A DNA stretch of 38,909 nucleotides from CAXMST01 sp032122625 (GCA_032122625.1 JAQBGG010000052.1:1-38909); one strand, 5' to 3'; shown: positions 21,741-30,027, counted from the first letter of the stretch. Notes: a model not told the origin generated them from the sequence alone. Program-made: numbers and translations.

Positions 21741-21962
21741 TTAACCGGCCGCTGCGCTCGCCTCAGCGTCACCCTCCGCCGCCTCCGGCAGGAGCAGCAG
21801 GGCGCCGAGCAGGAAGCCCAGAGCGCCGAGCGCCGTAAAGCCGTTGACCCAGGCGAGGTTGAGCACCGTGCCGGTCGAGGGCACGACGAAGGGGGCGATC
21901 GCCGAGATCCCGAAAGCGATCGAGCCGAGAGTGGACGGACCCCCCGGCCGGCTGCCCGGCAC
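21741..21962 (-). CDS. Small membrane protein or C-terminal remnant of a larger one
   Basis: The 73-residue frame (GTG start) has two membrane helices, SIAFGISAIAPFVVPSTGTV and NGFTALGALGFLLGALLLLP, then an alanine/glutamate tail. The phrase N-x-x-T-x-LGAL-F-x-x-GALLLLPE resembles the end of longer (~230-residue) actinobacterial membrane proteins. The N-terminal part is missing here and the first 12 residues (GSRPGGPST) look like random sequence, so this may be a decayed gene. It is divergent from the glutamate decarboxylase gene. Confidence 0.45.
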   Translation of the reverse strand: MPGSRPGGPSTLGSIAFGISAIAPFVVPSTGTVLNLAWVNGFTALGALGFLLGALLLLPEAAEGDAEASAAAG

Positions 21963-22001
21963 GGAGGGAAGATCAGCACGGCGCCGAGGCCGCCGGCCAC
22001 G

Positions 22002-22007
22002 TAGGAT
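22002..22007 (+). promoter_or_regulatory. Possible -10 box of the glutamate decarboxylase gene
   Basis: TAGGAT matches the recurrent hexamer. The leader would be ~47 bases and carries GAAGGAG (22048-22054), 6 bases before the ATG, so this gene uses a normal ribosome-binding site. Confidence 0.35.
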
Positions 22008-22060
22008 CTCGGCCCGGCGGACGGCTGCGTTCGCGGGACAAGCAAGCGAAGGAGCCTCCG

Positions 22061-23437
22061 ATGAAGTTGACCGAAGCCGACGACGACTTTCTCAGCCGCT
22101 TCGGCAACAAGTTCCTGCTCGAGGGCCCGCCCGATGGCCAACTGCCGACGGCCGGCATGCCCGCCGTCGATGCAATGCGGCTGATCTTCGAGGAGATAGT
22201 CCTCGATGGCGTTCCCGAGCGCAACCTGGCGACCTTCGTCACCACCTGGATGGAGCCCGAGGCGCAGCGGGTGATCGCCGAGAACCTGCACCGCAACTTC
22301 ATCGATCACGCCGAGTACCCGCGGACGGCTGAGATCGAACAGCGCTGCATCCGGATGCTCGCCACTCTCTACAACGCGCCCGGCGCGACGACCGGCGCCC
22401 GCACCCAGGGCTCCTCCGAGGCGATCATGCTCGGCGCCCTCTCGTTGAAGTGGAAGTGGCGCGAGCGCCGCGAGGCGGCGGGCAAGGGCACGGAGAAACC
22501 GAACCTGGTCTTCGGCGGCGACGTGCACGTCGTCTGGGACAAGTTCTGCCGCTACTTCGACGTCGAGCCGCGGGTCGTGCCGCTGCAGCCCGACAAGTAC
22601 ACGATCGGCCCCGAGGACGTTGAGCCCCACATCGACGAGAACACGATCGGCGTTGCCGCGGTGCTCGGCACGACCTTCACCGGTCACTCCGACGATATCG
22701 AGGGGATCAACAAGCTGCTGGTCGAGCTCAAGCACGACAAAGGCCTCGACGTGCCCCTGCACGTCGACGCCGCCAGCGGTGGCTTCGTCTGGCCGTTCAT
22801 CTATCCCGACCGGGAGTGGGACTTCCGCCTCGAGCAGGTGCGGTCGATCAACGTCTCCGGCCACAAGTTCGGGCTCGTTTACCCGGGGATCGGCTGGCTG
22901 ATCTTCCGCGAGACGGCGGACCTCGCCGAGGATCTGATCTTCTACGAGAACTACCTCGGCAAGCGCGATGCGACGTTCACGCTCAACTTCTCGACCGGCG
23001 CGTCGATGGTGCTGGCGCAGTACTACAACTTCGTCCGCTTTGGCCACGAGGGCTATAGCTACGTGATGAAGTTGATGCACGCGAATACGAAGCTGCTCGC
23101 CGATCGCCTCCGCGATATGGGGCACTTCAAGCTGATCGGTGATGGTGAGGAACAACTGCCGCTTGTCGCCTTCAACCTCGACGGTGAGAGGAAGTACGAC
23201 GAGTTCGACATCGCCTGGCAGGTTGCAGCCGAGCGTGGCTGGATGCTCCCCGCCTACACGATGCCGCCGAAGGCCGACCATGTGAAGATGCTGCGGGCGC
23301 TGGTCAAGCTCACCCTCAGCCACACCATGGTGGGCACGCTCGCCGATGACATCGCCGCCGCCTGCGAGACGCTCGAGAAGAAGGGCGCCGTCGAAGAGAG
23401 CGAACGCCAGAAGGTGAAGAGAGGCATCAGCTACTAG
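22061..23437 (+). CDS. gad: Glutamate decarboxylase (PLP-dependent)
   Basis: The 458-residue protein is a full-length group II decarboxylase. GARTQGSSEAIMLGALSLKW (112-131) binds the PLP phosphate, HVDAASGGFVWPF (234-246) carries Asp236, and SINVSGHKFGLVYPGIGW (262-279) carries the PLP-binding Lys269, equivalent to Lys276 of E. coli GadB. Typical GAD phrases DGVPERNLATFVTTWMEPEA and FTLNFSTGAS are present. It converts glutamate to GABA and CO2, consuming a proton; roles are acid resistance or entry to the GABA shunt. No GABA/glutamate antiporter is adjacent; the next upstream transporter is of the drug-export type. The ribosome-binding site is strong. Confidence 0.96.
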   Translation: MKLTEADDDFLSRFGNKFLLEGPPDGQLPTAGMPAVDAMRLIFEEIVLDGVPERNLATFVTTWMEPEAQRVIAENLHRNFIDHAEYPRTAEIEQRCIRMLATLYNAPGATTGARTQGSSEAIMLGALSLKWKWRERREAAGKGTEKPNLVFGGDVHVVWDKFCRYFDVEPRVVPLQPDKYTIGPEDVEPHIDENTIGVAAVLGTTFTGHSDDIEGINKLLVELKHDKGLDVPLHVDAASGGFVWPFIYPDREWDFRLEQVRSINVSGHKFGLVYPGIGWLIFRETADLAEDLIFYENYLGKRDATFTLNFSTGASMVLAQYYNFVRFGHEGYSYVMKLMHANTKLLADRLRDMGHFKLIGDGEEQLPLVAFNLDGERKYDEFDIAWQVAAERGWMLPAYTMPPKADHVKMLRALVKLTLSHTMVGTLADDIAAACETLEKKGAVEESERQKVKRGISY

Positions 23438-23482
23438 AGCCGAGCGCGGCTGCCGCTATCCCGCCAGCCGCCAGGCGCGGGC

Positions 23483-24049
23483 TCAGGCGGCGTTGCCGGA
23501 GGCGTTGACGGCCAGCCAGAGGCCGCCGAAGCCGGGCACGTTGTGGCAGCCGACGACCCCGCTGGGATCGTCCTGGTAGTAGTAGAGCGGGCGGCCGTTG
23601 TAGGTCACCTGGGTGCTGCCGTCGTCACGCTTGGTCGTCCCCAGCTTGCCCTGGCTGACGTCGCCCCTTGCCGCCGGCGTGCCCTTGGTCAGCACGGGCG
23701 GCCACTCGACCGCGCAGTCCTCGTAGCACTCGCTCTCGCTGCCCTGCTCCTTGTCGAACAGGTAGATGGCCCGCTGATCGCCGTCGAAGAGGACCTCGCC
23801 GAACGGCGATTCCGCGGTCGTGATCGCTGTGCCCTTCGGCTTCGGCTCGCTCTGCTCCCCGTCGGCGACCTGCGCCCCCGCCGAGTCCTCGGCCACAGCC
23901 GGACCGGCCGCCGGGTCCTCGGCGGTCGTCGTCGCTGCGCCCGTGCTGCTGTCGCCCTCGTCGGAGCCGCAGCCGGCGGCGATCAGGGCCAGCGCGAGCA
24001 GCGGCAGGAGCAGGGTGCGGAGCATTTTGATCGGGAGGCGAGCATTCAT
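23483..24049 (-). CDS. COG4315/PF03640-like lipoprotein with two repeats
   Basis: The 188-residue product from ATG 24049 has a lipoprotein signal with lipobox LIAAGC. A low-complexity Ala/Thr/Asp linker (to about 80) precedes two copies of the secreted-repeat unit: FGEVLFDGDQRAIYLFDKEQ with CYEDCAVEWPPV, and VTYNGRPLYYYQDDPSGVVG ending GLWLAV. This family is common on actinobacterial surfaces; its function is unclear, with heme or redox roles sometimes suggested. An upstream GTG (24067) and a downstream ATG (24025) are alternative starts. TAAGCT 20 bases upstream is a plausible -10. It is convergent with gad and divergent from the MBL-fold gene. Confidence 0.85.
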   Translation of the reverse strand: MNARLPIKMLRTLLLPLLALALIAAGCGSDEGDSSTGAATTTAEDPAAGPAVAEDSAGAQVADGEQSEPKPKGTAITTAESPFGEVLFDGDQRAIYLFDKEQGSESECYEDCAVEWPPVLTKGTPAARGDVSQGKLGTTKRDDGSTQVTYNGRPLYYYQDDPSGVVGCHNVPGFGGLWLAVNASGNAA

Positions 24050-24069
24050 TGGTGCAGGGTCCAGCACCC

Positions 24070-24075
24070 AGCTTA
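24070..24075 (-). promoter_or_regulatory. Predicted -10 box of the lipoprotein gene
   Basis: The minus strand reads TAAGCT. Transcription from ~24063 would leave a 14-base leader before ATG 24049. It faces away from the MBL-fold promoter 35 bases on. Confidence 0.4.
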
Positions 24076-24109
24076 CGGGGCGCTGAACGACGGCTGGGAG
24101 TCATTGATC

Positions 24110-24115
24110 TAGGCT
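24110..24115 (+). promoter_or_regulatory. Predicted -10 box of the MBL-fold gene
   Basis: TAGGCT ends exactly 7 bases before the ATG at 24123, the clearest leaderless arrangement in the window. Confidence 0.55.
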
Positions 24116-24122
24116 GAACTCG

Positions 24123-25103
24123 ATGCCCTCGCCCCTGCGCCACCTGGCCGAGATGGTCCGAAACATTCCCAAGCGCGGTGAGTCCGACCGGGCCTCAGAG
24201 CAGGCGGCGGTCGAACTCGAGGGCCGAGCCGTCGAGCTCGGGGCGGAGCTCCCGGCGGGGCTCGAGGTCGAGTGGCTCGGGGTCTCCGGCTACCGGATCA
24301 GCTACGAGGGCCGCCACCTCTACATCGACCCCTACATCTCCCGGGTGCCGCTCTCGTCCCTGCTGCTGCGGCGCCAGGCCCTCCCCGACGAGGCCCTGCT
24401 CGACCGCTACTGCCCGCCGCTGCCCGACGTCCCTGAAGGCACTGCCGAGGAGGTCGTCGGCATCCTCATCGGCCACACGCACTTCGACCATGCCGTCGAT
24501 GCACCGGCCCTCGCCCGCCGCTATGGCTGCTCCGCCTACGGCTCGGAGTCGCTTCTGCGGCTGATGGGCCTGCACGGGCTCGCTGATCAGACCGTCGTCG
24601 TCGAGCCCTACGCCACCTACGAGCTGGGCCCGTTCGAGGTCGCCTTCACGCCGTCGCGCCACTCGAAGCTGCTGTTGGGCGTCTCGGTTCCCTTCGACGG
24701 CGAGCTCACCTGCGATCACCTCGACGGCCTCAACCCCGGCGCCTACCGCTGCGGCCAGGTCTGGGGAATCGAGATCCGGGTCGCCGGGACAACCCTCTAC
24801 CACCAGGGCAGCGCCGATCTGCTCGATGACGCGCTTCGGGTCAAGCCCGGTGAGGTCGACGTCTTCCTCGCCGGAGTTGCCGGCCGCAACTTCACCGAGC
24901 GCTACTGGGAGCGGATCCTGCCGAAGCTCGACCCGAAGCTGATCGTCCCCACCCACTACGACGATTTCTTCCTCCCGCTTGACGAGGAGCTGGAGACGAT
25001 CGGCAACGTCCGCCTGGCCGAACTGCCGGCGGAGATCGGCGCGGTCAGCCGCGACGCCCGGCTCGCCGCGATCCCGCGTCTGCGAGCTGACGCCACCGCC
25101 TGA
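24123..25103 (+). CDS. Metallo-beta-lactamase-fold hydrolase (UlaG/NAPE-PLD-like)
   Basis: The 326-residue protein shows the MBL metal motif HTHFDHAVD (HxHxDH, about 118-126), preceded by VEWLGVSGYRISYEGRHLYI and DPYISRVPL, as in the UlaG / lactonase-like branch. Later ligands fit YHQGSADLLDD (about 223-233) and the terminal PTHYDDFFLPL (about 277-287). These cytoplasmic enzymes hydrolyse lactones, phosphodiesters or related substrates with two metal ions. The substrate is not predictable. The first 40 residues are an uncommon helical extension. It has its own leaderless promoter and is followed 43 bases later by the protease gene. Confidence 0.88.
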   Translation: MPSPLRHLAEMVRNIPKRGESDRASEQAAVELEGRAVELGAELPAGLEVEWLGVSGYRISYEGRHLYIDPYISRVPLSSLLLRRQALPDEALLDRYCPPLPDVPEGTAEEVVGILIGHTHFDHAVDAPALARRYGCSAYGSESLLRLMGLHGLADQTVVVEPYATYELGPFEVAFTPSRHSKLLLGVSVPFDGELTCDHLDGLNPGAYRCGQVWGIEIRVAGTTLYHQGSADLLDDALRVKPGEVDVFLAGVAGRNFTERYWERILPKLDPKLIVPTHYDDFFLPLDEELETIGNVRLAELPAEIGAVSRDARLAAIPRLRADATA

Positions 25104-25146
25104 GCTGCCAGACTGTCGGCCAGGCAAGCGAGCACGGAGGCTGGGG

Positions 25147-26202
25147 ATGAGTGACCGAGAGCGGGGCAGGGGAAAGCTGCCGTGGGCGTGGGTCGCGGCC
25201 GGCTGTTTGACGGCGCTGGCCGTCGTCCTCACGATCGCCACTGGTAGCGCCTCAGCCGCCTCTGTGGGTAACGGCATCGTCGCTCACGAGCGCTCGGCGA
25301 CCGGCAGCGGCGGCAGCCCACGCTGGACGCCTTCTCAGATGCGCCACGCCGTCCCGCTCGAACTCCTGCGCGAGGAGCCGAGCGCCAACGCCGACGCTTA
25401 CCCGGCCCGGGGCGGCAGCGACGGGGGCCCCGGCTACGTCGACGGCCGGCCTCCGGTGGGCGCCGGTCTGGCTGCCCCACGTGCGTCGGCGGAGACGGCC
25501 GGGTTCGGCCCATTCACCTCGGAGGCTGTCTCCGACCCCAACGTCTACCCGAACACGACCAACGGCAAGGTCTTCGGGAGGATCACCAAGGTCGGCTCCT
25601 ACAGTTGCTCTGCGGCCGTCGTCCACGCCAGGAACCGGAGCGTGATCTTCACCGCCGGACACTGCGTCAAGGAGCCCGGCCGGGGCGGCTGGGCGAAGGA
25701 CCTCACCTTCGTGCCCTCCTACGATCGTGGCGCGGAGCCTTTCGGCCAGTGGACCTGGGACGTGATCTACACCAAGAAGGCCTGGGCGAAGCGCGGCAAC
25801 ACCAACTTCGACTACTCCGCAGTCGTGCTCCGTAGGAGCGACGGCCGGCTCGCCGAGGACACGGTCGGCTCGCTCGGCTTCGCCTTCAACGTCCCCAAGA
25901 GGCAGACCTACCGCCCGGTCGGCTACCCGTTCAACAAGTTCGACTCCGAGGTGATGTGGGAGTGCACCTCCGGCTACGGCGGTCCCGACCCCTTCTACCG
26001 TAAGCCCGGCCCCCCACCGATCGGAATCGGCTGCGACATGCTCGGCGGTGCCAGCGGAGGGGGCTGGTCGATCGCCGGCAACCGGCTGGCTTCGGTGACG
26101 AGCTTCGGCTACGACAATCGCCCGAACGAGCTCTACGGTCCGAAGCTGACCAAGAAGGCGAACAAGATGCGTCTCAAAGCCGGCCGCGAGGCGGTCGGCT
26201 AG
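25147..26202 (+). CDS. Exported trypsin-like serine protease
   Basis: The 351-residue protein has an N-terminal signal peptide (hydrophobic 13-38, ending SASAA) and a ~100-residue presumed propeptide. The chymotrypsin-fold domain contains a complete triad: His172 in IFTAGHCV, Asp222 in NFDYSAVVL and Ser303 in GCDMLGGASGGGW. Cys154 and Cys172-region cysteines, plus CTSGYGG and GIGCDM, suggest two disulfides. The pattern (SCSAAVVHARNRSVIFTAGH) resembles V8-like/alpha-lytic-type peptidases. It should act outside the cell. ATG 25147 has a GGAGG site upstream; the longer open frame overlaps the MBL gene and is rejected. Confidence 0.9.
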   Translation: MSDRERGRGKLPWAWVAAGCLTALAVVLTIATGSASAASVGNGIVAHERSATGSGGSPRWTPSQMRHAVPLELLREEPSANADAYPARGGSDGGPGYVDGRPPVGAGLAAPRASAETAGFGPFTSEAVSDPNVYPNTTNGKVFGRITKVGSYSCSAAVVHARNRSVIFTAGHCVKEPGRGGWAKDLTFVPSYDRGAEPFGQWTWDVIYTKKAWAKRGNTNFDYSAVVLRRSDGRLAEDTVGSLGFAFNVPKRQTYRPVGYPFNKFDSEVMWECTSGYGGPDPFYRKPGPPPIGIGCDMLGGASGGGWSIAGNRLASVTSFGYDNRPNELYGPKLTKKANKMRLKAGREAVG

Positions 26203-26226
26203 CGGCTTCGGCGGCGGCGAGCCAGT

Positions 26227-26273
26227 CAAGCCGGCTTGCTCCCCCGGTCCGCGACCGGCCCGTCGGCGATGAT
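26227..26273 (+). promoter_or_regulatory. Palindromes and possible -10 box before the WMLxQP-repeat gene
   Basis: CAAGCCGGCTTG (26227-26238) is a perfect 12-base palindrome. CCGGTC-CGC-GACCGG (26244-26258) is a second perfect hairpin. GATGAT (26268-26273) lies 6 bases before the ATG at 26280 and may be the -10 box. The palindromes could be operators or the terminator of the protease gene. Confidence 0.4.
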
Positions 26274-26279
26274 TCCCCG

Positions 26280-26714
26280 ATGGCCGATGAGCTTCAGCGC
26301 GCAATCCTGCTGGCGCCCGATCTGATCGCCCGCGCGGCGCGCGGCACGGTTTCCAGTCAGTCGACGAGCTGGATGCTGGGACAATCCCGGCACGTCCGCG
26401 GCTCCTACGTGGCCGAGGTGATGGATCGCGACGTTGGCGTCGATCAGGAGCGCGCGCAGCAGATCTGGATGCTGAGCCAGCCGGACGAGGTGCGGCGCAG
26501 CTACCTGGACGAGGTACTCAGCGAGCGGGCCGAGCAGCCCTCCCTCCAGGTCGTCTGGATGCTGGCCCAGCCCGAGGATGTTCGACTCAGCTACGTCGAG
26601 CAGGTCTTCGGTGCCCCCGAGGGAATGCTCAAGCCCCAGGTCCGGTGGATGCTTCGCCAGCCCGACGCCGTCCGCGAGAGCTACATCCGCGAGGTAGTGA
26701 AGGCCGGGGGCTGA
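26280..26714 (+). CDS. Protein built from four WMLxQP-type repeats, unknown function
   Basis: The 144-residue protein has four near-identical units starting at Trp31, Trp63, Trp93 and Trp123 (spacing 32, 30, 30): WMLGQSRHVRGSYVAEV, WMLSQPDEVRRSYLDEV, WMLAQPEDVRLSYVEQV and WMLRQPDAVRESYIREV. The shared pattern is WML-x-Q-P-x-x-VR-x-SY-hydrophobic-x-E/Q-V, likely two short helices per repeat. No signal peptide or membrane segment is present. I do not recognise the family. The first repeat has SR where the others have PD/PE. The regular array suggests a solenoid for binding protein or nucleic acid, or it may act as a compact helical bundle. It ends convergent with a sulfotransferase gene. Confidence 0.75.
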   Translation: MADELQRAILLAPDLIARAARGTVSSQSTSWMLGQSRHVRGSYVAEVMDRDVGVDQERAQQIWMLSQPDEVRRSYLDEVLSERAEQPSLQVVWMLAQPEDVRLSYVEQVFGAPEGMLKPQVRWMLRQPDAVRESYIREVVKAGG

Positions 26715-26787
26715 GTCGCCCTCGCCGGCCCCTCCCCCACCCCGCCGCTGCTCAGGTGCAGGGCGCCGATCAGCCGCTCGTCGAGGC

Positions 26788-27522
26788 TCAACGCCCCCCG
26801 CCGTCCGCGACGGCGACCGAGCCCCACTCAGCAGGGTCGACGCTGCTCTCGTAGCCAAGCCTGACCAGCGTTTCCCCGTGTAGCTGGGCGAAGCGCTCGA
26901 CCGCCGCCGCCGGCATCTCCCGGCGCCAGGTACCGACGCGTCCGCTGCGGACAACGGACGGATCCTCCTCGCGCATGCGCTCCAGCGACTGCATCTCGCC
27001 GGCCGGCTCACCGAGGTCGACGCCGAGCAGACCGACGGCCTCGCGGGCGATGCCCAGTGGGTCCTGCCGCAGCCGTTCGAAGCGGACGATCTCGGTCGGG
27101 GCGCTGCGGCTCGTCCAGGCATCGACCGACTGCGACCAGCTGCCGAAGTCACCCCCGCCGCGCTCGATCAGCCAGAGCAGGATCTGCTCGTAAGTGCGCT
27201 GCCGGGCGAGCGCTGGGCGCTGGTGCATGAAATGGGCGTAGGAGACCAGCGAATCGCGGCCGTCGCGAATCAGCAACAGGGCACGGTCCTTGCTGCCGGC
27301 GTGAGCCAACAGGTGCGTCTTGAGGAAGTTCGGGCCGATGTCCTCCCGGCAGGCCTTGATCTGTGGGTCCCTCTTTGGGTTCGGCAGCCGGCGTTTGCCC
27401 TCGGCCCGGGCCCGCTCGGCGGCGTCGAAGACCGAGGGGCCGTCGAAGCCCCAGCCGGCGCTCAGCGCGGTGCGGATCAGGCGATTGCCGCAGCGCGGAT
27501 AGGAGGCGACCCAGATCAGCAT
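26788..27522 (-). CDS. Sulfotransferase family protein
   Basis: The 244-residue product from ATG 27522 begins MLIWVASYPRCGNRLIRTAL, where SYPRCGN (7-13) is the PAPS 5'-phosphosulfate loop. FLKTHLLAHAG follows, and LLIRDGRDSLVSYAHFMHQR holds the 3'-phosphate-binding RDGRDSLVSY motif. The C-terminus (VRSGRVGTWRREM) corresponds to the RxGxxGxW motif. It transfers sulfate from PAPS to an acceptor; at this locus that may be a glycan. An earlier in-frame ATG (27585) is possible, but the TAGGCT promoter hexamer lies downstream of it, so the later start is preferred. It is divergent from a second sulfotransferase. Confidence 0.85.
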   Translation of the reverse strand: MLIWVASYPRCGNRLIRTALSAGWGFDGPSVFDAAERARAEGKRRLPNPKRDPQIKACREDIGPNFLKTHLLAHAGSKDRALLLIRDGRDSLVSYAHFMHQRPALARQRTYEQILLWLIERGGGDFGSWSQSVDAWTSRSAPTEIVRFERLRQDPLGIAREAVGLLGVDLGEPAGEMQSLERMREEDPSVVRSGRVGTWRREMPAAAVERFAQLHGETLVRLGYESSVDPAEWGSVAVADGGGR

Positions 27523-27568
27523 CCGCTTGCCGGCAGCGGGTTCGTCGCTGGCGGAGTCATCGCGCGCG

Positions 27569-27574
27569 AGCCTA
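27569..27574 (-). promoter_or_regulatory. Predicted -10 box of the first sulfotransferase
   Basis: The minus strand reads TAGGCT. Transcription would begin near 27561, inside the upstream open frame, which argues for ATG 27522 as the start. Confidence 0.4.
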
Positions 27575-27619
27575 GCGCAGGCCATCGGCCCCGAGCCGGG
27601 CGCTCGGGCACGGCGCTGC

Positions 27620-27625
27620 TAGCTT
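27620..27625 (+). promoter_or_regulatory. Predicted -10 box of the second sulfotransferase
   Basis: TAGCTT ends exactly 7 bases before GTG 27633 and overlaps a TTG at 27624, which is therefore unlikely to be the start. Confidence 0.5.
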
Positions 27626-27632
27626 GCGGCGG

Positions 27633-28415
27633 GTGCTCGACCGACTGCGGATCGCGAAAGTGCGCTGGCGACAACGCCGACCCGACCCGAGGTTGGCCGA
27701 GCATCCGGCGATCTTCCACATCACCCACCACAAGGCGGGCTCGCAGTGGATCCTGGCGATACTGCGCCGCATCGCCCGGCCGATGGTCGTCGACCCCGAT
27801 TGGGAGCATGATTATCTCCGCCGTGAGCCGCTCTCGCAGGGAAAGATCTACCCGACCGCCTACCTGAGCCGGCCCGAGTTCGAGGCACTCGACCTGCCCG
27901 AGAAATGGATCCGCTTCATCGTCATCCGCGACTTCCGCGATGCCTTCGTCTCCGCCTACTGGAGCTTGAAGCTGAGCCATCCCGAAGGGCTCGGAGCCGG
28001 GCCGGAGCTGCGCGAGTACCTGCAGATGGCGAACCTGCACGACGGCCTGATGGCGCTGATGCCGAGCTGGCAGACCGAGGCCGATCTGGTCGCCTCCTGG
28101 GTCGGCGTCGAGGAGGGTCTGATCCGCTATGAGGATCTCGTCGAGGACGACCTCGGGATCCTCGTGCCGCTGCTCTGCGAGCGGCTTGGCATCGCAAGCA
28201 CGGAGGAGCAGGCCGTGAACGTCGTCAAGTCGGCTCGCTTCGAGGTGATGACCAAGGGGCGACGGCGCGGCTCAGAGGATCCGGCGGCTCACCATCGCAA
28301 GGGCGAGCCCGGCGACTGGCGCAACTACATCGTCGGACCCGTCGCCGACGCCTTCAAGGAGCGCTACGGGCAGCTCCTGATCGATACCGGCTACGAGCGC
28401 AACCTCGACTGGTGA
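27633..28415 (+). CDS. Sulfotransferase domain protein
   Basis: The 260-residue product from GTG 27633 has a basic N-terminus (LRIAKVRWRQRRPDPRL). The 5'-phosphosulfate loop is FHITHHKAGSQWILAILRRI (about 28-47), the 3'-phosphate site is FIVIRDFRDAFVSAYW (about 89-104), and the C-terminal clamp is HHRKGEPGDWRNYI, matching RKGxxGDW. All PAPS-binding elements are present. It is a distinct subfamily from the neighbouring sulfotransferase. The acceptor is unknown; the adjacent glycosyltransferases and exporter make a surface polysaccharide or glycolipid plausible. It is convergent with the glycosyltransferase operon. Confidence 0.88.
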   Translation: MLDRLRIAKVRWRQRRPDPRLAEHPAIFHITHHKAGSQWILAILRRIARPMVVDPDWEHDYLRREPLSQGKIYPTAYLSRPEFEALDLPEKWIRFIVIRDFRDAFVSAYWSLKLSHPEGLGAGPELREYLQMANLHDGLMALMPSWQTEADLVASWVGVEEGLIRYEDLVEDDLGILVPLLCERLGIASTEEQAVNVVKSARFEVMTKGRRRGSEDPAAHHRKGEPGDWRNYIVGPVADAFKERYGQLLIDTGYERNLDW

Positions 28416-28433
28416 GGCGGGCCCGGGGTCCGC

Positions 28434-29993
28434 TCAGTGGCGGATGATCCCGAGTCGGTAGAGCTTGTCGAGGATCGAGTGCCGCCGCAGGTAGGGGCGG
28501 ATCGCCGCCTGCGTCTCGCGAGGCCAGATCCGGCGCCCGTGGATCCGGCGCCGCAGACGATCCATCTCGCCGTGGCCGAGGGTGTCGACCTGGGCGCTCG
28601 ACTTCTGGCTCTCGTGGATACGGAAGGCGCCGAGGAACCGTGGTAGGCGGACGATCGTCGCTCCGGCGTCTCGGAGCCTGACCAGCAGCTCCCAGTCGAG
28701 CGCGAAGCGGTAGTCCTCGTTCACGCTGCCGCCGGCCCGCTCCCAGATCTCGCGCCGCCAGATCATCGTCTCCTGAGGCACGTAATCGGCCCAGGAGAGG
28801 ATCTCGTCGTCATGGCGAGGCATCAGCCAGCGGCCGATCTCGGCGCCCTCGGTGTCGATCAGGACCCGGTGCCCGTAGATCACATCGACCTCGGGGTGCT
28901 CGGCGAAGTACCGGGCCACGTAGGCGAGCGAGCCCGGCAACAAGATGTCATCGGAGTTGAGCCAGCCCATCAGCTCGCCGGTGGAGCGAGCGAGGCCGGC
29001 GTTGATCGCCGCCGCCTGGCCATCGTCGGGGCCTGAGAAGACGTGCGCGAGGCGATCGCCGTAGTCCTCGAGCACGGCGGCGGTCTCATCGCTGGAGCCG
29101 CCGTCCTCGACGATCAACTCGAGCTCCGGGTACTCCTGGTCGAGGAGGCTTTCGAGTGTGCGACCGATGAAGTCGCCCTGGTTGAAGGAGGGGACGACGA
29201 TCGAGACCGAGGGGGCGGGGTCGGGGGGCGTCGCCGCTCGATAGGAATCGGGGATCCTCAGCTCGTGCGGGTGGTGGTGCCAGAGCAGGCCGAGGCGGAC
29301 GCCGATGATCGGCCGCAGTCGTGCGCGGAGAACCCGCAGACGGCGGCGCAGCCGCGAGGGCGGGCCCGTTCGCCGTCGGCCCTTGAGTTCGTAGCGCAGG
29401 CGGGCGATCTGATCCTCTAGCCGGTCGTTACGGCTCCGCAGCCGGGCGACGAGCTCCTCCGACCGGAGCAGGGCGAGATCGGGATCTGCGATCACCCGCT
29501 CGCGCGCGGCCTGAGCCGGACCGACGAGCGGGGCGAGAACCTCATCGAGCAGGCCGGGGCCGACGATGATCCCCGCGTCGAGTTCAAACAGCTCGCGTCC
29601 GGAGCGCTCGGCGAACCAGCCCGGGTCCGTCTCCTCAGCCGTGCCGGAGCTGAGCAGAACGCTCCCCGGACCGAGCCCACCGACACCGCGTGCATCGTGC
29701 TCGGTGGAGAGCCCGTAAAGCACCCGGAGGCCGGAGAGCTCGGCTCCGAGCCGGGCCAGCGACTCCGTGACCGGCTCGCGGTGCAGCTCGAGCCCTCCCG
29801 GCGAGTCGTCAGCGGGCTTCATCAGCGGCGACGCCGTCGGGTCCAGGAGGTGAACCTCCGTGAACAACGGCAGCGCCGCTTCGGCGAGGTCGCCGTCATC
29901 GCAGACCAGGACGTCGAGCGGCACGGCGCTGGCAACGCGGCGGATCACGCGCGGGTCGAGGACACCGCCGATGTCGGCTGACGGCTCCGCCAC
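28434..29993 (-). CDS. Family 2 glycosyltransferase with N-terminal extension and coiled coil
   Basis: The C-terminal ~270 residues form a GT-A domain: SVSIVVPSFNQGDFIGRTLE, then LLDQEYPELELIVEDGGSSD, and MGWLNSDDILLPGSLAYVAR with the DD of the metal site. Before it lies a coiled coil (ELVARLRSRNDRLEDQIARL) and an N-terminal ~200-residue domain without an obvious family (DVLVCDDGDLAEAALPLFTE). It should add a sugar from a nucleotide donor to a surface glycan in the cytoplasm. The start is uncertain. The frame opens at 30149, but that would overlap the preceding gene by 122 bases with proline/arginine-rich sequence, so GTG 29993 is proposed, 34 bases after that gene. It is the last gene of the exporter operon. 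Confidence 0.83.
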   Translation of the reverse strand: MAEPSADIGGVLDPRVIRRVASAVPLDVLVCDDGDLAEAALPLFTEVHLLDPTASPLMKPADDSPGGLELHREPVTESLARLGAELSGLRVLYGLSTEHDARGVGGLGPGSVLLSSGTAEETDPGWFAERSGRELFELDAGIIVGPGLLDEVLAPLVGPAQAARERVIADPDLALLRSEELVARLRSRNDRLEDQIARLRYELKGRRRTGPPSRLRRRLRVLRARLRPIIGVRLGLLWHHHPHELRIPDSYRAATPPDPAPSVSIVVPSFNQGDFIGRTLESLLDQEYPELELIVEDGGSSDETAAVLEDYGDRLAHVFSGPDDGQAAAINAGLARSTGELMGWLNSDDILLPGSLAYVARYFAEHPEVDVIYGHRVLIDTEGAEIGRWLMPRHDDEILSWADYVPQETMIWRREIWERAGGSVNEDYRFALDWELLVRLRDAGATIVRLPRFLGAFRIHESQKSSAQVDTLGHGEMDRLRRRIHGRRIWPRETQAAIRPYLRRHSILDKLYRLGIIRH

Positions 29994-30027
29994 GGCAGCC
30001 GGCGAGGCGCTCTCCGGCGGGGAGCCC

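Noticed and set aside
21638..23323. Minus-strand 561-codon open frame opposite glutamate decarboxylase
   Set aside because: Glutamate decarboxylase on the other strand is unmistakable; the antisense frame is low-complexity and overlaps the terminator.
24195..26304. Minus-strand open frames opposite the MBL-fold and protease genes
   Set aside because: Both opposite genes have intact active-site motifs; the antisense frames lack any family pattern.
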